From the NCBI GenBank assembly GCA_038747915.1, contig JBCDJJ010000127.1:1-6136 (forward strand): a DNA stretch of 6,136 bases. The letters are read 5' to 3'. Below, piece by piece: positions 1 to 5,757 of the stretch. The translations under genes and the position numbers were made by a program. Within the stretch, counting starts at the first letter, position 1. Each line of letters starts with the position of its first letter. The notes beneath the pieces were generated by a model. That model worked only from the letters and a program-made list of their open reading frames with translations. It did not search any database and was not told the DNA's origin. The stretch is from JBCDAP01 sp038747915 (GTDB lineage: Bacteria > Planctomycetota > Phycisphaerae > Phycisphaerales > UBA1924).

Positions 1-29
1 CCCCCCACGGGTCTTTCTCCGTGCGGGGG
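1..29 (-). terminator. Terminator-like hairpin after the pump operon (window edge)
   Basis: Bases 1-10 and 19-29 pair in a stem of about ten base pairs (C1-C6 with G29-G25 and G23, one bulged C24, then ACGG with CCGT) around an 8-nt loop. It lies 115 nt after the permease stop. Any T-tract on the minus strand would fall before base 1, outside the window, so its role as a terminator cannot be confirmed. Confidence 0.5.
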
Positions 30-47
30 CCCCCCCCCCCCCCCCCC
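30..47. repeat. 18-base poly-C tract
   Basis: Eighteen C in a row directly follow GGGGG of the hairpin at 1-29. It is non-coding and sits downstream of the permease stop. It may be a true homopolymer or a sequencing/assembly error at a difficult GC hairpin close to a contig end. Confidence 0.85.
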
Positions 48-122
48 ACCACACCCAGGACACAAATACGCAGGACGCACTCGCGCCGTGTCGCTTGATC
101 TGTCGTGGACGCGACCGGACAC

Positions 123-143
123 CACACGTTGACTCAAGTTGTG
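123..143. repeat. Imperfect 21-nt dyad abutting the permease stop codon
   Basis: CACA-cg-TTGA-c-TCAA-gt-TGTG is symmetric at all but two pairs plus the centre. It begins on the base next to the TAG stop at 144-146. Apart from it, bases 48-122 show nothing I can identify. Confidence 0.4.
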
Positions 144-3100
144 CTACGCGAGCACCGGCTGTGCACTCATCCTCGCACGTCCGCGCGAAGCGATCAGGCG
201 GTACGCCACAGGCACATACAGCAAGGCCAGCAACGTCGCGCCCGAGATCCCACCCACCATCACGATGGCAAGCGACGGCCAGAAGTCACCGCCAATGAAC
301 AGCAAGAGCGGGAGAAACCCGCCGATCGTCGTGAACGTGGTCGACAGGACGTGCCGCAGGCACCCCATCACCGCATCGGCGATGCCGGCGGGATCACCGA
401 GCGAGGCGGTCGGGTGTGCGCGCAACGCCGCGATCACCACGATGCTGTCGTTGAGCGCGACCCCGATCAGACCAAGGGTGCCAAGGATCGTATTGAAGCT
501 CACCGGAAAGTCGATCATCCACGTCGAGAGCAACGCAAGGCCCACCGCGCCGATCGCCACACCACCGAGCACCGCAGCGAGCAGCACGCTCTGAAACGTG
601 AGGATCAGCGTGGCCACCATCAGCACGATCAGGATCGGCGCGTACCGCGCAAGGTTGCCGGTGGCATCGCTGTTCTGCTCCGCTGCACCGCCCACCGTGA
701 TCTCGTAGCCGACCGGAAGATCCGGACCCGACTGCTCGAGATCGCGCAGCACCTCCGCACCGATATCGATCGGGAGCGACCCCGGTCGCGTGTACGCCTT
801 GATGGTGTTGGTGCGCTCGCCCTGGTACCGCGTGATCGCGCCGCCCTCGGGCGCAAGGTCGGGCTCGGCGATCGCGCGAAGCGGGACGAGCTCACCCGCG
901 GGCCCGATGAGAGATGTCGCCGCGATGAGTGCGAGATCCGTCCGCGTGCCCTCGGGCACGATCACGCGGACTGGCATCTCCTCTAGGTCTTCAAGCACCG
1001 TGCCACCGGTCGCGCCCTCGTGCAGCGTGCGCAGCTGATCCGCCACCGACACCAGCGTGAGCCCGGCGAGGCGGGCGCCGCGTTCGTCAACGTTCATCGT
1101 CAGCTTCGGCTGCGCTCGCTCGATCGTCATCTGCGTGTGCAGCACATCGTGGTGCTCGTGCAGGCGGGCACGAAACGCCTCGCCGATCTCCTGCAGCACA
1201 AGTGGATCAGGCCCGGTGACCCGGTACTCGATGTCGGCGACCACCGGCGGGCCCTGGCCGAACGAACGCACGACCACCTGCGCTCCCGGGAGCTCGCGAT
1301 CGAGCACAGCTTGAATCTCGGGGACAAGGCGCTTCGTCGCATCGGCCGATGTCGTGTCCACGATGCCGTGCGCGTACGACGACATCGAGTCCTTATCCAT
1401 GATCAGGTTGTACCAAACGCTCGGGTAGCTCCCACCGATCAACCAGTGTACACGCTCGATATCGTCGAGCTCGCGGATGATGCGCTCGGCCTGCTCGGCA
1501 TGATCGGCCGTGCTGTGCAGCGCGGTGCCGCTGGGCGTCCAGATCTGCACGTGGAACATGTCGCGGTCGACCGGTGGGAAAAACTGGTTGCCCAGCGTGG
1601 GCGCGAGCGCGAACCCGATACCCGGGAGGGCGAGCGCGAGCGAGAGACACGCGACCGGCCGACGGAAGATCGCGGTAAAGGCCCGTCCGAGTGCACGGCC
1701 CATCCGCTCATCACCAAGCCCGTCGCGCCACCACCGCGCCGATGCGCCGGTGTTGCCCCGCACAAAGATCCCCGCGAGCGCCGCGATGATGGTGAGCGAG
1801 ATGGCATACGAAATCGCCACCGCGTAGATCACGCTCTGGCCGATGGACCCCACAAAGTCCCCCGCGCTGCCCGGTAGCAGCAGGATCGGCGCGAAGGCGA
1901 GCACCGTGGTGAGTGTCGAGGCGCCGAGCGGGCCAGCGAGATGCTGCACCGCGTGCAAGACCGCGTCTTGCGGGCTCTGCCCGGCGCGGCGTCTCGAGGC
2001 GACCTCGTCGGTCACCACGATGGCGTTGTCGATCAGCAGACCGAGCGCAATGATCATCCCGAAAATCGACATCTGGTGCAGGCTGTTCCCGCTGGCCTGG
2101 ATCATCGTCACCGTGAGTGACACCACGAGCGGCAGCGCCGAGCCAATGATCATGGCTTCGCGGATCCCCATGGTGAGCCACACCACAACCAGGATCACCA
2201 ACGCACCAGCGAGTAGGTTGCTCCCGAGTTCGACCAGCCGATCCGTGGTGTACTGCGCTTGCTCGAATACCACATCAACCGTCACGCCCGACCGGCTCCG
2301 CTCGAACTCGTCGAGCGCCGCGTTCGCGCGCACCGACCACGCGTCGGCCTGCACGCCCGGGCCCATGCGAGCCCCAACCAGCACACCGCGCTCACCGTCC
2401 GCGAGCGCGATCTCCTCGACCGGCGTGCGGACCGTGCGCGTGATCTCCGCGAGGTCGCCCAGCCGCAGCACGCGACCCGCCTCGCCCTCACGAATCGGAA
2501 TCGATGCGATCCGCTCGACTGTCTCGAGCTCGCCCGAAACCTCGATCAGTAGATCCGTGCCGGCTCCACGAACAACACCCGCTGACGCCTTGGCATCCGC
2601 CTGCTCGATGAACGAGGCAATCTCGTCAGCGGTCAGACCGAGCAGCGCCCGCGCCTCGTCACGGATCGTGACACGGATCTCCTCGGTCCCCTCCCCGTAC
2701 ACCCGGACGAGTTCCGTGCCGCCAACGCTGCGCAGCTCGTCGGCGAGGTGCTCGGCCTGGCGTGTGAGCAGCCCGAGCGACGCCTCCGCATCACCCGCCG
2801 CGCGCACCATCGCCACCAGTGTGAACGCAACCGCATCGCGCTGATCGTCCAGCTGCGGCGTGCCCGCACCATCGGGCAGCAGGCGTTCGACATCGGCGAG
2901 TTCATCGCGGATCTCGCTGAACAGCGCGACGTTCTCCCCAGCGCCGATGTCGTCGATCAGCTCGATCGAGATCACCGAAATCCCCGAACGCGAGGTCGAC
3001 TCGATCGTCTTGATCTCGTCGATCTCCTCGAGGGCAGTCTCGATCGGTTCCGACACCAACGCCTCGACCCGGTCCGCCGACGCGCCGGGGAACGTCGTCA

Positions 3101-3248
3101 GGACGAGTGGGCCGCGATTGACGATCCGGGGGTCTTCGAGCCGCGGGATCGTGAGCATCGTCGAGATGCCCGCGACCAACGCAATGACGATGGACAACCA
3201 CAGCAGGTGGCGGTTGCGCAGCGTGAGCGTCGCCAGATCACCCTTCAT
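144..3248 (-). CDS. RND-family efflux permease (inner-membrane pump subunit)
   Basis: This is a proton-driven inner-membrane pump of the RND superfamily (AcrB-like, HAE type), 1034 aa, the usual full length. I see TM1 at about 14-33, a first periplasmic porter loop carrying the typical TTFPGASADRVE segment (51-62), TM2-TM6 at about 342-495, TM7 about 533-550, a second large periplasmic loop with FGQGPPVVADIEYRV (663-677), and TM8-TM12 about 869-1018. TM4 holds GLLIDNAIVV, giving D407 and N408 where AcrB has D407/D408. TM10 reads GVALNDSIVV (929-938), with Leu932-Asn933-Asp934 where AcrB has its Lys940-Asn941. The start is the ATG at 3248, not the upstream GTG at 3302: GGAGG lies 6 nt ahead and the protein then begins MKGDLATLTLRN just before TM1. 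The gene overlaps the adaptor stop by 11 nt, so the two are one operon and probably translationally coupled. The stop is TAG. The substrate cannot be told from sequence. Confidence 0.95.
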   Translation of the reverse strand: MKGDLATLTLRNRHLLWLSIVIALVAGISTMLTIPRLEDPRIVNRGPLVLTTFPGASADRVEALVSEPIETALEEIDEIKTIESTSRSGISVISIELIDDIGAGENVALFSEIRDELADVERLLPDGAGTPQLDDQRDAVAFTLVAMVRAAGDAEASLGLLTRQAEHLADELRSVGGTELVRVYGEGTEEIRVTIRDEARALLGLTADEIASFIEQADAKASAGVVRGAGTDLLIEVSGELETVERIASIPIREGEAGRVLRLGDLAEITRTVRTPVEEIALADGERGVLVGARMGPGVQADAWSVRANAALDEFERSRSGVTVDVVFEQAQYTTDRLVELGSNLLAGALVILVVVWLTMGIREAMIIGSALPLVVSLTVTMIQASGNSLHQMSIFGMIIALGLLIDNAIVVTDEVASRRRAGQSPQDAVLHAVQHLAGPLGASTLTTVLAFAPILLLPGSAGDFVGSIGQSVIYAVAISYAISLTIIAALAGIFVRGNTGASARWWRDGLGDERMGRALGRAFTAIFRRPVACLSLALALPGIGFALAPTLGNQFFPPVDRDMFHVQIWTPSGTALHSTADHAEQAERIIRELDDIERVHWLIGGSYPSVWYNLIMDKDSMSSYAHGIVDTTSADATKRLVPEIQAVLDRELPGAQVVVRSFGQGPPVVADIEYRVTGPDPLVLQEIGEAFRARLHEHHDVLHTQMTIERAQPKLTMNVDERGARLAGLTLVSVADQLRTLHEGATGGTVLEDLEEMPVRVIVPEGTRTDLALIAATSLIGPAGELVPLRAIAEPDLAPEGGAITRYQGERTNTIKAYTRPGSLPIDIGAEVLRDLEQSGPDLPVGYEITVGGAAEQNSDATGNLARYAPILIVLMVATLILTFQSVLLAAVLGGVAIGAVGLALLSTWMIDFPVSFNTILGTLGLIGVALNDSIVVIAALRAHPTASLGDPAGIADAVMGCLRHVLSTTFTTIGGFLPLLLFIGGDFWPSLAIVMVGGISGATLLALLYVPVAYRLIASRGRARMSAQPVLA

Positions 3249-4425
3249 CGCGCACCTCCGCATCATTCGGTGCGCCAACCACCGCGCGCACAGGATCGAC
3301 ACGCACCCCCGGCACGATCCGGTGAATCCCCGCCACGATCACCGACTCATGCTCGTCGACCGGACCCCGGACCAACGCCCGATCCGTCTCGGTGTGCAGC
3401 AGTTCCACCTCGCGCCGCTCCACCCGCGACGACTCGCCCTCGCGGTCGCCCTCGCCGGTATCCACGATGTACACCGCCCACAGCCCACGCACACTCTGCG
3501 TGAGCGCCTCGATCGGCACCCAGAATCCGCGAACATCCTGATGCACACCGAGCTCGATCGACGCCGCATCACCATCACGGAGCCCCTCGCCGAGCGCCGC
3601 CTCGAGCCCGATCCGCACCTCGGCCGTCCGCGTGCGACGATCAAGCTCGGGCAAGCTGGCGATCACCACACCCGAGATCATCTCACCACGCACCTCCACC
3701 GATGCCCCATCACCCACGCGCACCTCGTCGACCATCGCCGGCGCAACCCCGATCCGCACCTCCGGCTGCGTCGCCTCGAGCAGCGTGTAGACCGGCGCCC
3801 CCTCACCGATCACCGCGCCGAGATCAAGATGACGGCGCGACACCACCGCATCGAACGGCGCACGCAGCACGCTCTTCTCAAGGTCGATCTGCACCCGCTC
3901 AATCGACGCTGTCGCCTCATCCAGGCTCGCCTCGAGCGATTCCACACGCTGAACCGCCTCATCAATCTCCTGCTCGCTCGCGGCTCGCGACTCGAACGAT
4001 GTCCGGACTCGGTCGAGCGTCAACCGCGCCAGCTTGAGGTCGGCCTCCACACGCCCGCGAGCCGCCACCAGACGAGACTCCTCCGAGTCGAGCCGAACCA
4101 CGTCGAGCAACCCCACCGTCTCCCCCGCCCGAACCCGGTCGCCCTCGTCAAACCCCAGCTCAACGAGCTTGCCGCCAAGCTCAAAGCCCAATTCAACGCG
4201 CTGCCGCGCTCGCACCTCGCCGACGTATCGCGCACGCACCAGGTAGCTGTCGACCCACTCGGCCGGCTCGATCGTCACCGTCATCGGCGCACTCTCGAAC
4301 TCGTCGGGCGGCCCGGGCGTGTTCGCAACCACCCCCACGCTCGCGACCAGCGCGAGCATCAGAACCGGAACCAAGCCGAACAGCACGCGGCTCAGACGCG
4401 ACGTCGTGGGGGAAGAGGCGGTCAT
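3238..4425 (-). CDS. RND efflux periplasmic adaptor subunit (membrane fusion protein, HlyD/AcrA type)
   Basis: This adaptor would link the inner-membrane RND pump to an outer-membrane channel. It is 395 aa. Residues 11-34 form a hydrophobic N-terminal signal or membrane anchor; it has no cysteine there, so it is not a lipoprotein like AcrA. The domain order is typical: first half of the lipoyl domain about 78-110 (GFELGGKLVELGFDEGDRV), an alpha-helical hairpin/coiled coil rich in Glu, Arg and Leu about 111-183, second lipoyl half about 186-216 (LRAPFDAVVSRRHLDLGAVI), beta-barrel about 220-295 and membrane-proximal domain about 300-380. I chose the ATG at 4425 over the in-frame TTG at 4446 because GGGAG sits 7 nt upstream of the ATG and actually falls inside the extended reading. 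It lies 106 nt downstream of the TetR gene and overlaps the permease start by 11 nt. A copy of the TetR operator lies about 50 nt upstream of the start. Confidence 0.93.
   Translation of the reverse strand: MTASSPTTSRLSRVLFGLVPVLMLALVASVGVVANTPGPPDEFESAPMTVTIEPAEWVDSYLVRARYVGEVRARQRVELGFELGGKLVELGFDEGDRVRAGETVGLLDVVRLDSEESRLVAARGRVEADLKLARLTLDRVRTSFESRAASEQEIDEAVQRVESLEASLDEATASIERVQIDLEKSVLRAPFDAVVSRRHLDLGAVIGEGAPVYTLLEATQPEVRIGVAPAMVDEVRVGDGASVEVRGEMISGVVIASLPELDRRTRTAEVRIGLEAALGEGLRDGDAASIELGVHQDVRGFWVPIEALTQSVRGLWAVYIVDTGEGDREGESSRVERREVELLHTETDRALVRGPVDEHESVIVAGIHRIVPGVRVDPVRAVVGAPNDAEVRDEG
3255..3259 (-). promoter_or_regulatory. Ribosome binding site of the RND permease, inside the adaptor gene
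   Basis: GGAGG on the minus strand is spaced 6 nt from the ATG at 3248 and lies within the last codons of the adaptor. It decides the permease start against the upstream in-frame GTG at 3302. Confidence 0.8.
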
Positions 4426-4432
4426 CGTGATG

Positions 4433-4437
4433 CTCCC
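4433..4437 (-). promoter_or_regulatory. Ribosome binding site of the adaptor gene
   Basis: GGGAG on the minus strand is spaced 7 nt from the ATG at 4425. It decides the start, since the in-frame TTG at 4446 lies upstream of it. Confidence 0.75.
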
Positions 4438-4476
4438 GATTCGCAAACGGGTCTGGACTCGAGCAGAACGTCGGGC

Positions 4477-4493
4477 TTTGACGAATCGTCAAA
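4477..4493. promoter_or_regulatory. Predicted TetR operator upstream of the adaptor-permease operon
   Basis: TTTGACGAATCGTCAAA is a perfect 17-nt palindrome with 8-bp half-sites. Its inner 15 nt match the tetR operator in every position but the central one. It lies 51 nt upstream of the adaptor ATG. TTGACG at 4492-4487 could be a -35 as in the tetR promoter, but no good -10 follows at 16-18 nt (the best hexamers there are poor matches to TATAAT), so the exact pump promoter is unresolved. Confidence 0.85.
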
Positions 4494-4531
4494 TCGCCAA
4501 CGCGTCACAACAGATGCAACGAGGCAGAGAT

Positions 4532-5266
4532 TCATGTGAGCGACCCCGCCGGAGACGGCTCGCCGAACACCGTGGTGCTGATCCGCTCGGCCGAGGCCTG
4601 ATAATCCCAGTCCGAGGTCAGCGGCTTCCACCCGTACCCGTCGAGCATGCGGTTGTAGTTCGTCCACAGCACCGCGTTCATGTCGACCCCAGCAAAGTGC
4701 GGCATCGGCGCCATGCTGCTGATCCGGCTGTGCCCCACCGCCTGCGCCCACATGCCGTATAGCGGGGCGCAGAGCGGCACACCCTCCGGCAGCACCAGAT
4801 CGCCCGCATCCACCGCGTCCTGCACGATCCGCGTGAGCACATCCATCTTCGCGGTCTTGATCGCCACCCACCGATCGCGCCGCTCATCGGTGATTTTGTC
4901 GATCACAGAACTCAGATCGAGGATTGACTCCACCGCGAAGTGGTCCGGATGACGACGTATGAAAATCGCATCCGCGATGCCGATCGCCATGAGACGCTCA
5001 CGCGTCGTGCCGTCGTACGACGCCGCCTTGCGGAACATCTCCGCCCGCGCCGCCGCGGTATCCGCGCAGAGCGCAGCGATCAGGTCTTCCTTCGAGCTGA
5101 AGTGCTGATAGACCGTGCCCTTGGAATACTCGATCGCTTCCGCGATCCGGTCCATGTTCAAGCCGAGATACCCGAGCTCCGCGAGCATCCGCCGTGCGGT
5201 GTCGAGGATCAACCGCTCCCGGGCGAGCCGTTCGCGCAGCCGACGTGAAGCGGTCGCAGAAGCCAT
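4532..5266 (-). CDS. TetR/AcrR-family transcriptional repressor, likely controls the pump and itself
   Basis: This is a 244-aa regulator. The N-terminal TetR DNA-binding domain spans about residues 12-64: a first helix with RLILDTARRMLAELGY (18-33), then the helix-turn-helix MDRIAEAIEYSKGTVYQHF (38-56) and the family signature FSSKEDLIAAL (56-66). The remainder is an all-helical ligand and dimerisation domain, a little longer than the usual 190-210 aa, with an aromatic C-terminal tail around WKPLTSDWDYQAS (213-225). The ATG at 5266 is preferred to the in-frame TTG at 5332, because the longer form would run through the promoter and operator. No Shine-Dalgarno precedes this ATG; the predicted promoter puts the transcript start at or next to it. 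Both its own promoter and the region before the adaptor gene carry the same palindrome, which supports local autorepression and control of the pump. The inducing ligand is unknown. Confidence 0.93.
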   Translation of the reverse strand: MASATASRRLRERLARERLILDTARRMLAELGYLGLNMDRIAEAIEYSKGTVYQHFSSKEDLIAALCADTAAARAEMFRKAASYDGTTRERLMAIGIADAIFIRRHPDHFAVESILDLSSVIDKITDERRDRWVAIKTAKMDVLTRIVQDAVDAGDLVLPEGVPLCAPLYGMWAQAVGHSRISSMAPMPHFAGVDMNAVLWTNYNRMLDGYGWKPLTSDWDYQASAERISTTVFGEPSPAGSLT

Positions 5267-5272
5267 AACGAG

Positions 5273-5301
5273 ACTATCGTCGATATTTGACGACTCGTCA
5301 A
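5273..5301 (-). promoter_or_regulatory. Predicted sigma-70-type promoter of tetR (leaderless transcript)
   Basis: On the minus strand TTGACG (5301-5296) is followed after exactly 17 nt by GATAGT (5278-5273), a 4/6 match to TATAAT. Only 6 nt separate this -10 from the ATG at 5266, so the expected transcript start is at or within a base or two of the A of the start codon. The -35 is the left half of the operator palindrome. Confidence 0.68.
5287..5301. promoter_or_regulatory. Predicted TetR operator in the tetR promoter
   Basis: TTGACGACTCGTCAA is a perfect 15-nt palindrome with 7-bp half-sites around a central base. The same half-sites occur before the adaptor gene at 4477-4493. It covers the predicted -35 of tetR, so binding there would block RNA polymerase, which is the usual TetR autoregulation design. 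That the local TetR protein is the binder is inference from context. Confidence 0.85.
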
Positions 5302-5317
5302 TTCTCGACGGAGAATT
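5300..5317. promoter_or_regulatory. Perfect 18-nt dyad directly upstream of the tetR operator
   Basis: AATTCTC-GACG-GAGAATT is a perfect inverted repeat with 7-bp arms and a 4-nt spacer. It shares its first two bases with the end of the TetR operator and lies just upstream of the tetR -35. Its sequence differs from the operator, so it may be a site for another protein, or an AT-rich upstream element that happens to be symmetric. Confidence 0.5.
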
Positions 5318-5352
5318 TGTGACTGGACCCAACTTTTATCCAAACACCAAAC

Positions 5353-5367
5353 TCGACGAGTCGCCAC
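5353..5367. promoter_or_regulatory. Possible degenerate third TetR operator
   Basis: TCGACGAGTCGCCAC matches the reverse complement of the tetR operator at 12 of 15 positions, including the 9-nt core GACGAGTCG. Its centre is 66 bp from the centre of the perfect operator, a little over six helical turns. It may be an auxiliary weak site; chance is not excluded. Confidence 0.35.
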
Positions 5368-5384
5368 CATCCGCTGCCCTCATG

Positions 5385-5425
5385 AAAAAAACGCCCCGCC
5401 GACCCGTTTCCGGGCCCGCGGGGCG
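5385..5425 (-). terminator. Strong intrinsic terminator downstream of mraZ / structured region
   Basis: On the minus strand an 8-bp perfect stem (CGCCCCGC with GCGGGGCG, 5418-5425 and 5392-5399) continues past one G-G mismatch into a 6-bp stem with one G-U pair, capped by a GAAA tetraloop (5407-5410), and is followed at once by seven T (5391-5385). This is a textbook Rho-independent terminator. It ends leftward transcription from mraZ or from a separate RNA in 5426-5757, and insulates the tetR promoter, which begins about 84 nt further on. Confidence 0.9.
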
Positions 5426-5433
5426 GTGTCCGT

Positions 5434-5459
5434 CGCGGCGCGTGGTGGAGCGCGCCGCG
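5434..5459 (-). repeat. 9-bp perfect hairpin with CTCCACCA loop
   Basis: CGCGGCGCG (5434-5442) and CGCGCCGCG (5451-5459) form a perfect 9-bp stem; the 8-nt loop on the minus strand is CTCCACCA. It sits 8 nt upstream of the terminator stem in transcript terms and just after a CCA repeat (5472-5461 on the minus strand). No T-tract follows directly, so it is a separate element from the terminator. Confidence 0.75.
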
Positions 5460-5551
5460 CTGGTGGTGGTGGCTTGTGACCGACGAGCAGTCACGCCCGA
5501 CGGAAGTGTTCCGCATCTCGCCCCAGCAACGCCGGCGCGAGCCTCAATCCA

Positions 5552-5577
5552 CCCGCCCCGCGAGCAGTCGGGGCGGG
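5552..5577 (-). repeat. 9-bp perfect hairpin in the mraZ-terminator interval
   Basis: CCCGCCCCG (5552-5560) and CGGGGCGGG (5569-5577) are perfect inverted repeats with an 8-nt loop. With the neighbouring base the loop includes GACTGCTCG on the minus strand, a 9-mer that recurs at 5484-5492 in another hairpin. There is no T-tract after it on either strand, so it is not a terminator. Confidence 0.75.
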
Positions 5578-5757
5578 CAGCATGCCGAGGGTCCGCGGCC
5601 CAGTCACCCGCACTTCCGTGCGCGGGCGGTTGGCCGAGGCCGCGGGCGAGTCCGTTCGCCGCCCGGCGTCGTGCACAACTCGGTCAGCGCGGGGCACGCC
5701 CCGACGCTGCAATCTCCAATCAATCGATCGATCGGCGACGACGCCGACCGCGCGAAC

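Larger units (their letters stand above)
5426..5757 (-). other. 332-nt structured non-coding stretch, candidate ncRNA or long mraZ 3' UTR
   Basis: No ORF here has credible protein character; the translations are Arg/Ala/Gly-rich shadows. On the minus strand I see a series of hairpins: a G-U-tolerant dyad at 5716-5735; a 6-bp stem at about 5641-5664; a CGCAC/GTGCG stem closed by a GGAA tetraloop at about 5609-5622; a 9-bp stem at 5552-5577; a CGGAA/TTCCG stem at 5501-5513; a 5-bp stem at 5476-5494; and a 9-bp stem at 5434-5459. The stretch ends in the strong terminator at 5385-5425. The consensus cores of RNase P RNA, tmRNA, SRP RNA and tRNA are absent. I found no clear promoter just inside the region, so a processed mraZ 3' UTR is as likely as an independent RNA. 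Confidence 0.4.

Noticed and set aside
105..986. 293-codon open frame on the plus strand over the permease 3' end
   Set aside because: Low-complexity Arg/His/Asp translation opposite a complete RND gene; a shadow frame.
3249..3302. Upstream GTG start extending the permease by 18 residues
   Set aside because: The extension lies inside the adaptor gene and has no ribosome site, while the ATG at 3248 has GGAGG at 6 nt.
2860..4539. 559-codon open frame on the plus strand across the adaptor and the permease start
   Set aside because: It is antisense to two well-supported genes; its Arg/His/Pro-rich translation resembles no family and is the usual artefact of GC-rich coding DNA.
5267..5332. TTG start extending the TetR protein by 22 residues
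   Set aside because: It would put the operator and promoter inside the coding region, and the extra residues do not belong to the TetR domain.
5491..5712. 73-codon minus-strand frame in the mraZ-terminator interval
   Set aside because: The composition is Arg/Ala/Gly-rich, there is no plausible ribosome site, and hairpins run through it; I treat the interval as non-coding.
5426..5757. RNase P RNA, tmRNA, SRP RNA or tRNA in the structured region
   Set aside because: GAGGAAAGTCC of RNase P, the SRP domain IV GGAAG-GAAGCAGC core and a T-arm GGTTCGA are all missing. CTCCACCA occurs at 5450-5443 but lies in a hairpin loop without the T-arm of a tmRNA 3' end.
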